Positions 1 through 9,404 of a stretch of DNA of 64,000 nt are shown here, piece after piece. Made by a program: the position numbers and the translations under genes. Numbering within the stretch: the stretch's first letter is position 1; each line of letters starts with the position of its first letter. Source of the DNA: UBA5158 sp963692955 (GTDB lineage Bacteria; Pseudomonadota; Gammaproteobacteria; DSM-16500); the NCBI GenBank assembly GCA_963692955.1, contig OY843587.1:1426001-1490000 (forward strand). Reading direction: 5' to 3'. The notes beneath the pieces were generated by a model. That model saw only the letters and a program-made list of their open reading frames with translations. It was not told where the DNA came from and did no database searches.

Positions 1-3000
1 ATTAAAGAGTGCAGCGTCGGTCCCCGTTAAAGAATAAATCATTGTCGTGCCAGCAGCGCCTGTCGCGGTGGCGGTATAAACTGTCGTGCTGGTCGAGGTG
101 CCTTCGACAACGGTTGCGGTCGCGGCCGATGTAACGGTCGGTCTCACATCAGTGACTGATAAAACCACGGCTTTACTAGTCGTTTGCACGCCATCACTAG
201 CAGTGACGCTAAAACTATAACTTGATTTCGTTTGAAAGTTTGAAATAGCTTTTAACGTCACCACGCCCGTGGAGGCATTAATATTAAAATAAGCTGCATC
301 GGTGCCGGTAATAGCATAAGTCAGCGCCAAACTTTCTGGATCTGTTGCAGTATCAGTATAGACGGTAGTAGCTGTCGGTGTGCCTTCCGCGACAGTCGCT
401 GTCGCTGCAGAAGTTATCACAGGCGGATCATAATTCGTTACCGTCGAAGCGATAGACAGTGCTGTGGTATTCACGCCGCCGTTCGCCGTACCGCCATTAT
501 CAACGATTTGTTTTAAAGTAATCACTCGATTACCAATAGTCGGGGTGGCGGCGACATCTTGATATGTCATGGTATTGATAATGTTGCTTAAAACTGCGGG
601 TGTTACACCGGCAGTTTTTGATAACGTAACAGTCGCTAAGCCACTTACAATTGAGACTGTGTAACTCATTCCATCGGTCGCCGTCGTGCCAGTGGCGCCA
701 TTCACTAAAGCAATAGTTGAACCATCAACGATTAATTGTTCCGCTGCGTCAACGACATTGCTCACGGTCAGCGTTAACGATTGAATCATTTGCCCAGAAT
801 CTTGCGCGGACGCCGCGACGTTACTAAATAAAGTCACCGCTGAGCCGCTTTCATAATAAGTTCCGCCAATCGCGGTGGCTGTCAAAGTAGGGGCATGATT
901 GACTGGCGTAATATTAATTGTCGCAACACTTGTGCCAGTTAATGGGCCGCCAGCGCCAGCCACTGCTTTGTCATTCACACTTAAAGTTAATTGCGTTGAA
1001 GCCGATGGATTAGCGTTACTATCCTTATAAACAATAGAACTACTAGTCGCGCCCGCGAGGAAATTATTTAATTGCGTAATCGTGCCGGTGACGACGACAC
1101 TACTAGTTCCCGAACCTGAAACAATGGTTACGCCGGTGGTACCCGCGGCAACAGTTAATGTGCCTTCACCAACTGATAACGTAATTTGTTCGGTGCTAGT
1201 GCCGGCGTCCGCGTCAGCAATTGAAAGACCCGTATTAGATAAAGTTAAATTGATTCCTGATACCGCGCTGTAAGCCGCAGTTGGAACGGTCGCGACAGGT
1301 GCTTGATCGACTGTTGTAATAGTTTGCGTAGCCGTCCCAGTCGCAGTAGAAAATGCGGTGCTCCCACCCGTTGTAGCCGTGCTAGCTGTCGTGCCAGGCG
1401 TGCCGGTGGTTTGGTCCCATGCTCGATAAGTAAATGTTGCGGTGAGGCTTGCAGTCGTATCAATCGTATTGCCCACCGGTACAAATCTAACGAGGTCAGT
1501 GCTGCTCAATAATAACGAAGCAGCTGTGGAAATCGCCGGAAAATTAACCCATGTTGTACCGCCATTTAATGAATATTGCCATGTACCGGCAGTCGTCACT
1601 GGAACAGCAGTAATTGCAATACCTTTTAACGCACCGGTGTCTGCGTCTGTGGATGTTAAGAAGGATGCAACTGTTTCACCGCTATTGGTAGTGGCCGTTT
1701 CAAGAATAGTGGGTAACGTCACAGTCGTTCCAGTTAAGACCGGCGCACGATTCGTTCCCGATACAGCAATAGTAATTGTATAAGCTGAAGCGGAAATATT
1801 GGTACCGCCGTTAGCGGTACCGCCGTCATCTTCTACTTTAAAGCCAATGGTCGCGGCGGTCGTGCCCGCCGTATAAATTAATTTGCCTGCTTGAATATCC
1901 GCAACCGATACAAAGGTCCCTGCCGTCACCGTCGTGCCATTATCTTTTAATGTTCCCGTCGTCGGCAGCGTCGTAATTTCCACGGCTAAAAGATTATTAG
2001 CGGGTGTGTTATTCGGATCGCTAAAACCAAAATCACTTGTTGTAAAAATATATTGTCCATTAGAAGTGACCGTAATAGATTCATTAGCGCCTATCGGTGC
2101 ATTGTTAATTGGCGTAATCGTCACAGTAGAATTTAAAACATTACTAACAACGCCTGCCGCATCCGTTATCTGATAAGCAATATTACGGGATGTCGTCGTC
2201 GGCGTTGTTGTATTGGAGTCTGTATAGGTTACCGCGCGCAAGGCTGCTTGCCATTGTGCTATTGTCGCGGTACTACCTGATGAAGTAAGCGTGAGAATAC
2301 CAGTAGTATAATTAAACGAGCCCGTAATATTTCCCATCGTTGTTGAGTTAGTGTTTGTGAAAGTTAACACGTCTTCGGTGCTGACAAAATTGGTAATGGC
2401 AACGCTAGCGGAAGATAAGGTTGCGCTGCCAGTGTCGGTAAGAGTAAGTGAGGTATCAATCGCCGTCGCTGCGCCTTTTGCGAGATAGCTTAAAGTGCTG
2501 CTATTTGCTAACGCGGGGCCTGATGGGCTCAACACGTTGATTGAGGCGGTATCCACAGCGGTGGAAAATGCGGTGCTGCCGCCGTTAATTGTCGTATTGA
2601 CCTGTGTGCCAATCGTGCCACTGGTTTGGTCCCATGCGCGATAAGTTAAAGCACCGGATCCCGCACCTGCGCCATTTGGTTGGAAACGAACTAAATCATT
2701 GGATGCGAGTAATAATGCGGACGTTTGTGAAACGCCTGTAATCGTAATCCAAGTTGTGCCGCCATTCGTTGAATATTGCCAAGTACCATTGCTGCCACCG
2801 ATACCGATAATGGCAATACCTTGTACCGCGCCAGCATCGACATCTGTGACGTCCGTCCAATTACCCGTAGTAGTACTTTGCACGAAACTAGAAATTAATT
2901 GTCCTGCACTATTACTAGCGTTCGCACTAACAGCTGTAAGCGTAGGATTTTCTGCTATCAGTACAGGGGCATGATTAATCGCAGTGACTGAAGTGCTTAA

Positions 3001-6000
3001 CGTTTGTGTGTTGCCTGAAATAGCAGAACTGCCGCCACTCGAACTCGTGTTGATAGTTGTGCGTGTCGCGCCAGCAGTATAAGTACCATTATAAGTATTA
3101 TCTAAAGCGCGTACTGTCAAGGCGGTTGGTGTACCAATGTAACTTGCGACTGGCACAAAACGAATCTGCGTAGACGCGGATAAAACTAACGCGGTCGCGC
3201 CGTCAGTGACGGTGCCGATCGCATACCAGTTTGAGCCATCAGTCGAGTATTGCCAAACACCTTGCGTAGAAGCGTTCGCATTATTAGCGACAATGGCAAG
3301 ACCATACAGGCTCGCGCCTACATCTGGATCAGAGTCGGTGCTGCCGACTAATTGCGAAATGGTTTCCGGAGTGGGTGAGGCGTTATCTTGAGAATTAGAG
3401 TTTAACACCAAAGGCGCTGTCAACGTCGGCGCAGTATTCGGTCCGGGCATGACAGTAAAGGTATAAGCTTTGGCGACCGGATCGGTATTCACACCGCCAT
3501 TCGCGGTGCCGCCGTTATCCTCAATTTGAAAAGTAAAAGTCGTCGAACCGGAAACGCCTGCGGTAGGCGTATAAACCAATTTCCCGCTGGTTATATCAGA
3601 AGCCGAGATAAATTGACCCGCTGTTACGGCGACGCCGTTATCAGTGAGTCTGCCTGATGTTGGGAGCGTAGTAATTTCTACTGCCAGTAAAGCATTGCCT
3701 TCTGGATCAGTAAACGAAAAATCTGAAGCTTGTAATGTGTAAGCTGTGTTTAACGGCAGCGTCGTTGTATGCGCGATACCCGTTGGTGGTGAATTAATGG
3801 GAGTCACGCCGATAGTGGTGGTCGCCGTATTACTGAAAACATTTGCGGTATTTTCTGTAACGACATTGATAACCCGATTCGCCGCGGAAGGATTATTGCT
3901 CGTACTGCTGTAGAGAACATTTTGCAATGCGGTCATGTACGCTGATCGCGACGCCACGCCGCTGAGTGTTAACACACCATTACTGTAAGTGCTGGTGATG
4001 CCCGCGACGGAATTATTATAACTTAACAAATCGCCGGCTTGATAATTTGATATGGTGACGGTCGCGCCTTCCATATTCAAACCGCCTGGATCTGAGATCA
4101 CGGCGGTAGAAGAAGCAACGGCAACACCCGCGCCGCCTTCAATGTAATTAGCTGGCGGCGTATAATTGACTGCAGATGCTTGCACCGACACGTCCGTCAC
4201 ATAAATTGCGGAAGTATTCGTCGTCGGCATAAATGCGATTAAGGTATTCGAAGAAGAATAATCAGAGATATCATAAGTAGCCGTGTTGATAGTATTAACC
4301 ACAGAATTTGCGGCTGTTAACGTGCCCAGCGTCGTCCAACTCGTGCCACCGTTAGTTGAAATTTCAACGTTTAAACCACCCGTGGTACCGCTTGGCACTT
4401 CATATAAAAATGATAACTGCGTACCGACACGAGTTGGGCTAGAGCCACTCAACCCATACAAATCTATACTGCGATCAACATACACAGACGTAGAGCCTTC
4501 CGAAATAGAAAAAGCATATTGATTGGTGCCATTGACCGTGACTGGGATTAATTGAATATTGCCGGCCGTAGGATTAGTAGTTTCACCGACTTCTGTCCAA
4601 TTAGAAGCAAAATTAAATGTACCGTTATTGTCATTATACGTTTGTGTTGGGAATGAATCATATGCCTGACCACTTGTGCCTAAGGCAACGGTCGGGCCTG
4701 AGGTAGGAATAGTAATATTCACTGTATTATTGACGGAAGTAGAAGCGAGTACCGTACCGATATCAGCTAAGTTATAAGCGAGATTACCTGTGTCAGCGCC
4801 TTGGTAACTAACGTTTAAAGAAGCTTGACCGCCCGCGTTAAAATAATCTACCGTAATGGTATGTACGCCGGCAGATAAATTGATCGTGCCAGTTTGCGTT
4901 GCATAAGAGTGTGCGCCGTCATTGTTGACGACCAATTGACCGTCTACATAAAGTACTGAACCGTCATCGGATCCGGTAGAGAAAGTATAGGTACCGCCCG
5001 TAGCGATAGTAAGACTATTGGTAAACTGTACAACGAAATCTTGCAAACCGTTTGGATTCGAGCCGGCGGCAGCAGCCGTATCGATAGCGCTATAATCGCT
5101 TAAGTAACCGGTAGCATTTGGCGTGCCAGTTGGTAGGCCACTTAACAAACTAGTAATACTCGCGTTCCATTCTTGATAATCCACGCCAGGTACTTGCGCC
5201 GAACTAACTAATGAGTAAGTAAAACTATCCGATCCGGTCGCGCCCGCGTTTGGGGTGTAAGAATAAGTTCCGTTTGCGTTTAAAATCAAAATACCCTTAG
5301 TCGGGCCTGAAACTAACACAGTACTTAAACCTTGGGTATCCACGTCGTAATCATAAATCGAACTTGACGTTTGTTCAGCCGCGAGGCTTGAATCATTAAA
5401 CAACGATCCCGTCGTTGTGCCTAACGGTGAAGCGGTAATGTTATGTGTCGCAGTAACTGATGGATGGTCATAAGGCGTAATGGTGATGAAAGAGGTTTCG
5501 GGTGCGCTGGTAATTCCACCTGAGTCGGTGACGGTAATATTCATACTACGGGTCACGGTGCTTTCAGTTGAGGAAAGATTTTGATAAGTAATCGCTTCGA
5601 GCGCGGATTCAAAATCAGCGACACTCGCGCCCGCGCCCGAGACACTTTGTAAAGTGACAACGCCAGTCGTGTTGTTGACGGAAGCTGTCACTGTAGCAGG
5701 TAATGTGCCCACCGCGAAAATATCGCCGGGGGAAAAGTTATTCATTGTGACCTTGGCGTTTGTAATCAGCGCACCGTTTGGATCACTGATGACCGTGTTA
5801 GGAGCGACGATACCCACCGCAGTCGTGGTCTGTTCGGAATACGTGGTCGTGTAATTATTACCAGATGCGTTAATCGTCACGGAATTCAGCAAGAATTGCT
5901 GTGCAGAAGAAGTTGAAAATCCATTAACGACCGCGAATTGAATCACGGTTTGATTTGAAATATAATTTGAAATATCGAATGTATCAGTGGTATTCGCCGT

Positions 6001-7293
6001 GACGTTGGAGAGAATGGCTAACGTCGTAAACGAAGCGCCGCCATTGTTCGACACTTCCACAGCGATTTGATCGCCGGACGTTAAACCTGCGGTTTTATAA
6101 TTTATCGTTAAGCTAGCTGTTGTGTAAGACAATAAGTCGACGCTGCGTTGGATAGAATCGCCAAATTGCGCGCCGTGACCGACAAACGCTAATTCATTCC
6201 CGGTCAAACCCGAAACGGTACCGCCGCTCGCGACTGCTGGAATAATAACGTTACCACCCGTTGGATCGTTAGGATTAGTACTCGAGCCGCCCGGGGTAAA
6301 GGTACGATCATATGAAGTATCAAACTCAGTCCAATCCGAAGTCCAAAAAGTTGAAGCGATATTCGTTGTGCCGCCAGAGTAGGTGTCACTAGAAAAATTA
6401 TCTGATAATACTAACGGTGTCGGTCCATTCAAATCAAGCGTTGGTTGTCCAAGTACATAACCATAATTCGTGAGCGCCGTGCCGTCAAACACATCGGCCG
6501 CCGTCAGTGTCACAACACCGCTATCATATTCCGTGTCCCAGCTACCGCCGGCTGCCGTGCCACCGACGTCACCGGTCGCGCCGCCCACACCAACGCCGGT
6601 CAAATGACTTAAGTCAGTAACAAATTGTTCGCCTAACGTACCGGATGCGACATCGCAACCATACAATAAAATATTCGCATTCGATGTTAAATGTGAACTC
6701 CAAGCGGCGATATCAGACGCATAGGTTGTTTCCATATCGGCAGTCGTTAAATCCGCGCTGCCTAATTCTAAAGACCCACTCGAGCCGTGCGCTAAAATGA
6801 TAATGCCGGACACGGGAGATTTTTGCTGCTCGATAATTTTATCCATTTGCTCAATGCCATCCGTGGATGAATTGAGATAATAGACTTTTGCATTTGGAGA
6901 AATTCCCGCGAGCAAAGATTGTGGGTTTTGCACCGTGGAATCGATAAATACCAACTCTACAGGCGTCGCCGCTGCTGCCGCGTTCGCTTGCGCTTTTACA
7001 TTATTTTCAGAAATACCAGAGCGGATGGTGGTGGCATTTTTGCCGGTATCTTGTAAATGCGCTTGTCCATTCGCAGCGGCTTTGCCGTCAGCGTTTGAAC
7101 CTCTGGCGACATCGGAAGCATGTGGAACATCATGCGGATTAATCGGTGTGTTAACTTGAGGCGCAGCATCTTGCGCCACAGTGGCATCGTGGTGATGAGG
7201 CGCTACCAAACTCGCATCAAACAGAATCCTAGGTTCTAGGGCCAGTTTCAGCGGCGCATAATTCTTTTTTCTTTTTATGTGCTTACGCGTCAA
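1..7293 (-). CDS. giant LEPR/DUF4347 repeat surface protein (5' part; runs off left edge)
   Basis: Open on the minus strand for 2431 codons from a TTG start at 7293, preceded by an AAAGGA-type ribosome site; no stop was met in the lines checked down to base 1, so the C-terminus lies outside the window. There is no Sec signal. Residues 1-30 are basic and hold LEPRILFDA (19-27), the LEPR-XLL motif of giant exported proteins. Residues ~112-278 match DUF4347 (ILAHGSSGSLELG, LLYGCDVASG). A PA14-like domain lies near residues 700-835 (FSTGSDDGSVLYVDGQ). Then follow many cadherin/Ig-like modules (RAWDQTTG; VEDDGGTANGG; INASTGVVTL), some duplicated. No RTX nonapeptides are visible in this part. Role inferred: huge adhesin exported by the divergent genes at 7536-15809. 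Plus-strand frames inside are shadows. Confidence 0.88.
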   Translation of the reverse strand, partial: MTRKHIKRKKNYAPLKLALEPRILFDASLVAPHHHDATVAQDAAPQVNTPINPHDVPHASDVARGSNADGKAAANGQAHLQDTGKNATTIRSGISENNVKAQANAAAAATPVELVFIDSTVQNPQSLLAGISPNAKVYYLNSSTDGIEQMDKIIEQQKSPVSGIIILAHGSSGSLELGSADLTTADMETTYASDIAAWSSHLTSNANILLYGCDVASGTLGEQFVTDLSHLTGVGVGGATGDVGGTAAGGSWDTEYDSGVVTLTAADVFDGTALTNYGYVLGQPTLDLNGPTPLVLSDNFSSDTYSGGTTNIASTFWTSDWTEFDTSYDRTFTPGGSSTNPNDPTGGNVIIPAVASGGTVSGLTGNELAFVGHGAQFGDSIQRSVDLLSYTTASLTINYKTAGLTSGDQIAVEVSNNGGASFTTLAILSNVTANTTDTFDISNYISNQTVIQFAVVNGFSTSSAQQFLLNSVTINASGNNYTTTYSEQTTTAVGIVAPNTVISDPNGALITNAKVTMNNFSPGDIFAVGTLPATVTASVNNTTGVVTLQSVSGAGASVADFESALEAITYQNLSSTESTVTRSMNITVTDSGGITSAPETSFITITPYDHPSVTATHNITASPLGTTTGSLFNDSSLAAEQTSSSIYDYDVDTQGLSTVLVSGPTKGILILNANGTYSYTPNAGATGSDSFTYSLVSSAQVPGVDYQEWNASITSLLSGLPTGTPNATGYLSDYSAIDTAAAAGSNPNGLQDFVVQFTNSLTIATGGTYTFSTGSDDGSVLYVDGQLVVNNDGAHSYATQTGTINLSAGVHTITVDYFNAGGQASLNVSYQGADTGNLAYNLADIGTVLASTSVNNTVNITIPTSGPTVALGTSGQAYDSFPTQTYNDNNGTFNFASNWTEVGETTNPTAGNIQLIPVTVNGTNQYAFSISEGSTSVYVDRSIDLYGLSGSSPTRVGTQLSFLYEVPSGTTGGLNVEISTNGGTSWTTLGTLTAANSVVNTINTATYDISDYSSSNTLIAFMPTTNTSAIYVTDVSVQASAVNYTPPANYIEGGAGVAVASSTAVISDPGGLNMEGATVTISNYQAGDLLSYNNSVAGITSTYSNGVLTLSGVASRSAYMTALQNVLYSSTSNNPSAANRVINVVTENTANVFSNTATTTIGVTPINSPPTGIAHTTTLPLNTAYTLQASDFSFTDPEGNALLAVEITTLPTSGRLTDNGVAVTAGQFISASDITSGKLVYTPTAGVSGSTTFTFQIEDNGGTANGGVNTDPVAKAYTFTVMPGPNTAPTLTAPLVLNSNSQDNASPTPETISQLVGSTDSDPDVGASLYGLAIVANNANASTQGVWQYSTDGSNWYAIGTVTDGATALVLSASTQIRFVPVASYIGTPTALTVRALDNTYNGTYTAGATRTTINTSSSGGSSAISGNTQTLSTSVTAINHAPVLIAENPTLTAVSANASNSAGQLISSFVQSTTTGNWTDVTDVDAGAVQGIAIIGIGGSNGTWQYSTNGGTTWITITGVSQTSALLLASNDLVRFQPNGAGAGSGALTYRAWDQTSGTIGTQVNTTINGGSTAFSTAVDTASINVLSPSGPALANSSTLSYLAKGAATAIDTSLTLTDTGSATLSSASVAITNFVSTEDVLTFTNTNSTTMGNITGSFNYTTGILTLTSSGSTATIAQWQAALRAVTYTDSNTTTPTTTSRNIAYQITDAAGVVSNVLNSTVTITPINNAPIGANESITVTSNGQYIFTTSDFGFSDPNNTPANNLLAVEITTLPTTGTLKDNGTTVTAGTFVSVADIQAGKLIYTAGTTAATIGFKVEDDGGTANGGTNISASAYTITIAVSGTNRAPVLTGTTVTLPTILETATTNSGETVASFLTSTDADTGALKGIAITAVPVTTAGTWQYSLNGGTTWVNFPAISTAASLLLSSTDLVRFVPVGNTIDTTASLTATFTYRAWDQTTGTPGTTASTATTGGSTAFSTATGTATQTITTVDQAPVATVPTAAYSAVSGINLTLSNTGLSIADADAGTSTEQITLSVGEGTLTVAAGTTGVTIVSGSGTSSVVVTGTITQLNNFLAGATSSSIVYKDSNANPSASTQLTLSVNDKAVAGAGGPLTGTSVATINITPVNHAPTLTATAIGGTYYESGSAVTLFSNVAASAQDSGQMIQSLTLTVSNVVDAAEQLIVDGSTIALVNGATGTTATDGMSYTVSIVSGLATVTLSKTAGVTPAVLSNIINTMTYQDVAATPTIGNRVITLKQIVDNGGTANGGVNTTALSIASTVTNYDPPVITSAATATVAEGTPTATTVYTDTATDPESLALTYAITGTDAAYFNINASTGVVTLKAISNFQTKSSYSFSVTASDGVQTTSKAVVLSVTDVRPTVTSAATATVVEGTSTSTTVYTATATGAAGTTMIYSLTGTDAALFN

Positions 7294-7535
7294 GGGGATT
7301 TCCTTTAAGACAGATGTTGTATTTAAATTATAGTTCAGATTTTGATATTAATAGGCCAAATGCTGCATCTATAGTAAAAATAATTGCCACTGCAACGTTC
7401 TGATTCCATTGCTTTTAATCCTTGAGGTTTGGTGCAAAAAAAGGTTTAATTGATTACTGCGAAAATTCAAGCATTTATCGTGTTGATCGTGGTTAAAAAA
7501 AGGATTGGAAAAAGAGAACTAAGGGACTGCGTGTA

Positions 7536-9404
7536 ATGATCAGAAAAGTCGTCATCTTTTGCCTCATTTGCATTATGAGCGCATGCAGCATTACTCCTAA
7601 GCCTTTGACAACTTCTGATCGTTATCAAGAATCGATTAAAGATTTAAAAGAATTATTCGCCCAACAAGAACCCACCGCTGGAAAACTTGACTTTTATGAA
7701 GCACTTGCGCGCGGCTTAAAATATAATCTCGATTATCGTATCAAGCGTGTCAACAGCGCCTTGCAAGCCGGGCAGTTAGACGTTGCGATTTACACGATGT
7801 TCCCCGCCTTAAACGCCAGTGGTTCCGTCTACAATCGAAATAACGAATATGCGAGTTCGGGTATTACCACGACCGGCGCGCCGACAGATATTTTGAACTC
7901 CACGCCTAACACCGTGCGTTCCGCGCGCGTCGCGTTGAGCTGGAATATCTTGGACTTTGGTTTAGGTTATGTGAAAGCCAAACAGCAAGGCGAGCGCTAC
8001 CTCATCGCGCAAGAAGAAGCGCGCAAACAAATTCAGCAATTATCGCAAGACGTGTTAATCGCTTATTGGAGTGCTTACAGCGCACAAGAATTAATGATGG
8101 AAGCCAGCGAATTCGAATCTATTTTGAATAACGCCAAGAAAAAATTATCCGCAGCGATGTTAGACAATACCATCCCTAAGCAAAGCATTCTTGACTACGA
8201 AGGCGCGTTGTTAGACGGCAACCGCCACATTATTCAATTGCAGTATAAATACGACAAAGCGATTTTAGATTTAAAACATCTTCTCAATTTACCGCCTGGT
8301 ATGAAGTTAACATTAACTCAGCCGCCGTTAACGCTGCGCGCCATCCATGACTTGAGCAAACTTGATTTCAGAAAAGTCGATGCGCTGACGTTAGTGAACC
8401 GGCCAGAATTGCGCGGTCAAAATTATCAGCAACGCATCGCGAAGTGGGGCGTGAAGACCGTGATCTTGCAATCGCTGCCCGGGATTACGTTGAACGAAGG
8501 TTGGAACTATAACAGCAACGAATTTTTGCTAAACACCCGTTGGGTGGACCGCTCCGTGGATTTGGCCTGGAATTTGTTAAACGTCGCGTCATTGCCTGCG
8601 TCATTCAAAGCCGCCGACACCCAAGTTCAATATGAACAATTGAAATTGATGGCGCTAACCTTGACGGCCTTAACAGAAACGCGCTATGCCTACTCGCATT
8701 ATGAAACATTGCGCAACGAATTTAACGTCGCGCATAAACAAACAATAAATGCGGAAGCTATTTTCAAATTAGACAAAGACCGCAACAGCGCCGCACTTGC
8801 CAGTGATCAACAAGTCATTATCGCGAAATTACACACCTTAACGGCAAGAATGGATGAAGATTTATTGCTATCCGATTTATCCACATCGTTAGGTGAATTA
8901 TATGCTTCTGTCGGCTTAGATATGTTACCGACTGATCTTGAAGCCAAACCGTTAAGTGACATCACCAATGTCATTTCTAAAAACTTCAAACAACAAACGC
9001 CGTGGGATTTTTCCAGTTATGTAAACTACAGTTACAACAAAATATTTACTGACACGAATAACACAGTGTTAGCAAAGAATGCTGAATCTGAAAATAAAAG
9101 CACCGTGTTAGACACGGTGAATTCTATTTCACAAGGCTCAGTAGGCGATCCGATTGGCATGAGAATGCTAACTGCAAACTCGAAAAAACCCATATCAAGA
9201 AAATTAACGCCAAGCACCGAAACGCAACTCGCAGTGGACCCACCACGGCCATCACTGTTTGGAGCATTTTCGAAATTAGTGTCTCACAAACCGGCGCCTG
9301 CGCAACCTGCACCCGCTGTAAACGTAGCCGCTAAAAATATTGTGCCTGCCGTCACTGATTCCGATATCAAAATTGCCGCGTTAAAAAAGAAAATAAATTA
9401 TTAA
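7536..9404 (+). CDS. TolC-family outer-membrane lipoprotein (zero-frame product)
   Basis: 622 residues. A lipoprotein signal ends at Cys17 (CIMSAC), so the product should be acylated and anchored in the outer membrane. The next ~450 residues have the duplicated helical pattern of TolC/outer-membrane efflux proteins (conserved-looking stretches: SWNILDFGLGYVKAKQQGE, NRPELRGQNYQQ, DLAWNLLNVASLPASFKAAD). AAGGGA at ~7521 serves the ATG. It is divergent from the giant adhesin and upstream of three adaptor/protease genes, so it is likely the exit duct of that exporter. The zero frame stops at 9402, right after an A AAA AAG heptamer; the -1 frame continues for 576 more codons in a lysine-rich repeat tail. 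The mature protein may therefore be 622 or ~1194 residues. Confidence 0.85.
   Translation: MIRKVVIFCLICIMSACSITPKPLTTSDRYQESIKDLKELFAQQEPTAGKLDFYEALARGLKYNLDYRIKRVNSALQAGQLDVAIYTMFPALNASGSVYNRNNEYASSGITTTGAPTDILNSTPNTVRSARVALSWNILDFGLGYVKAKQQGERYLIAQEEARKQIQQLSQDVLIAYWSAYSAQELMMEASEFESILNNAKKKLSAAMLDNTIPKQSILDYEGALLDGNRHIIQLQYKYDKAILDLKHLLNLPPGMKLTLTQPPLTLRAIHDLSKLDFRKVDALTLVNRPELRGQNYQQRIAKWGVKTVILQSLPGITLNEGWNYNSNEFLLNTRWVDRSVDLAWNLLNVASLPASFKAADTQVQYEQLKLMALTLTALTETRYAYSHYETLRNEFNVAHKQTINAEAIFKLDKDRNSAALASDQQVIIAKLHTLTARMDEDLLLSDLSTSLGELYASVGLDMLPTDLEAKPLSDITNVISKNFKQQTPWDFSSYVNYSYNKIFTDTNNTVLAKNAESENKSTVLDTVNSISQGSVGDPIGMRMLTANSKKPISRKLTPSTETQLAVDPPRPSLFGAFSKLVSHKPAPAQPAPAVNVAAKNIVPAVTDSDIKIAALKKKINY
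9383..9389 (+). promoter_or_regulatory. candidate -1 frameshift slippery heptamer A AAA AAG
   Basis: In the TolC reading frame the codons are TTA AAA AAG, giving the X XXY YYZ heptamer A AAA AAG, the type used by E. coli dnaX. A -1 slip continues at 9389 into the frame that stays open to 11119. The only start for that frame before the repeats is a GTG at 9533 with no ribosome site. I see no clear upstream Shine-Dalgarno stimulator or strong downstream stem, so loss of one A from a seven-A run (mutation or sequencing error) would look the same. Confidence 0.55.

Noticed and set aside
1442..1783. Plus-strand frame of 113 codons, and other short frames, within 1-7293
   Set aside because: They lie opposite the giant minus-strand gene, have no ribosome sites, and read as low-complexity Val/Pro shadows of its Thr/Gly-rich repeats.
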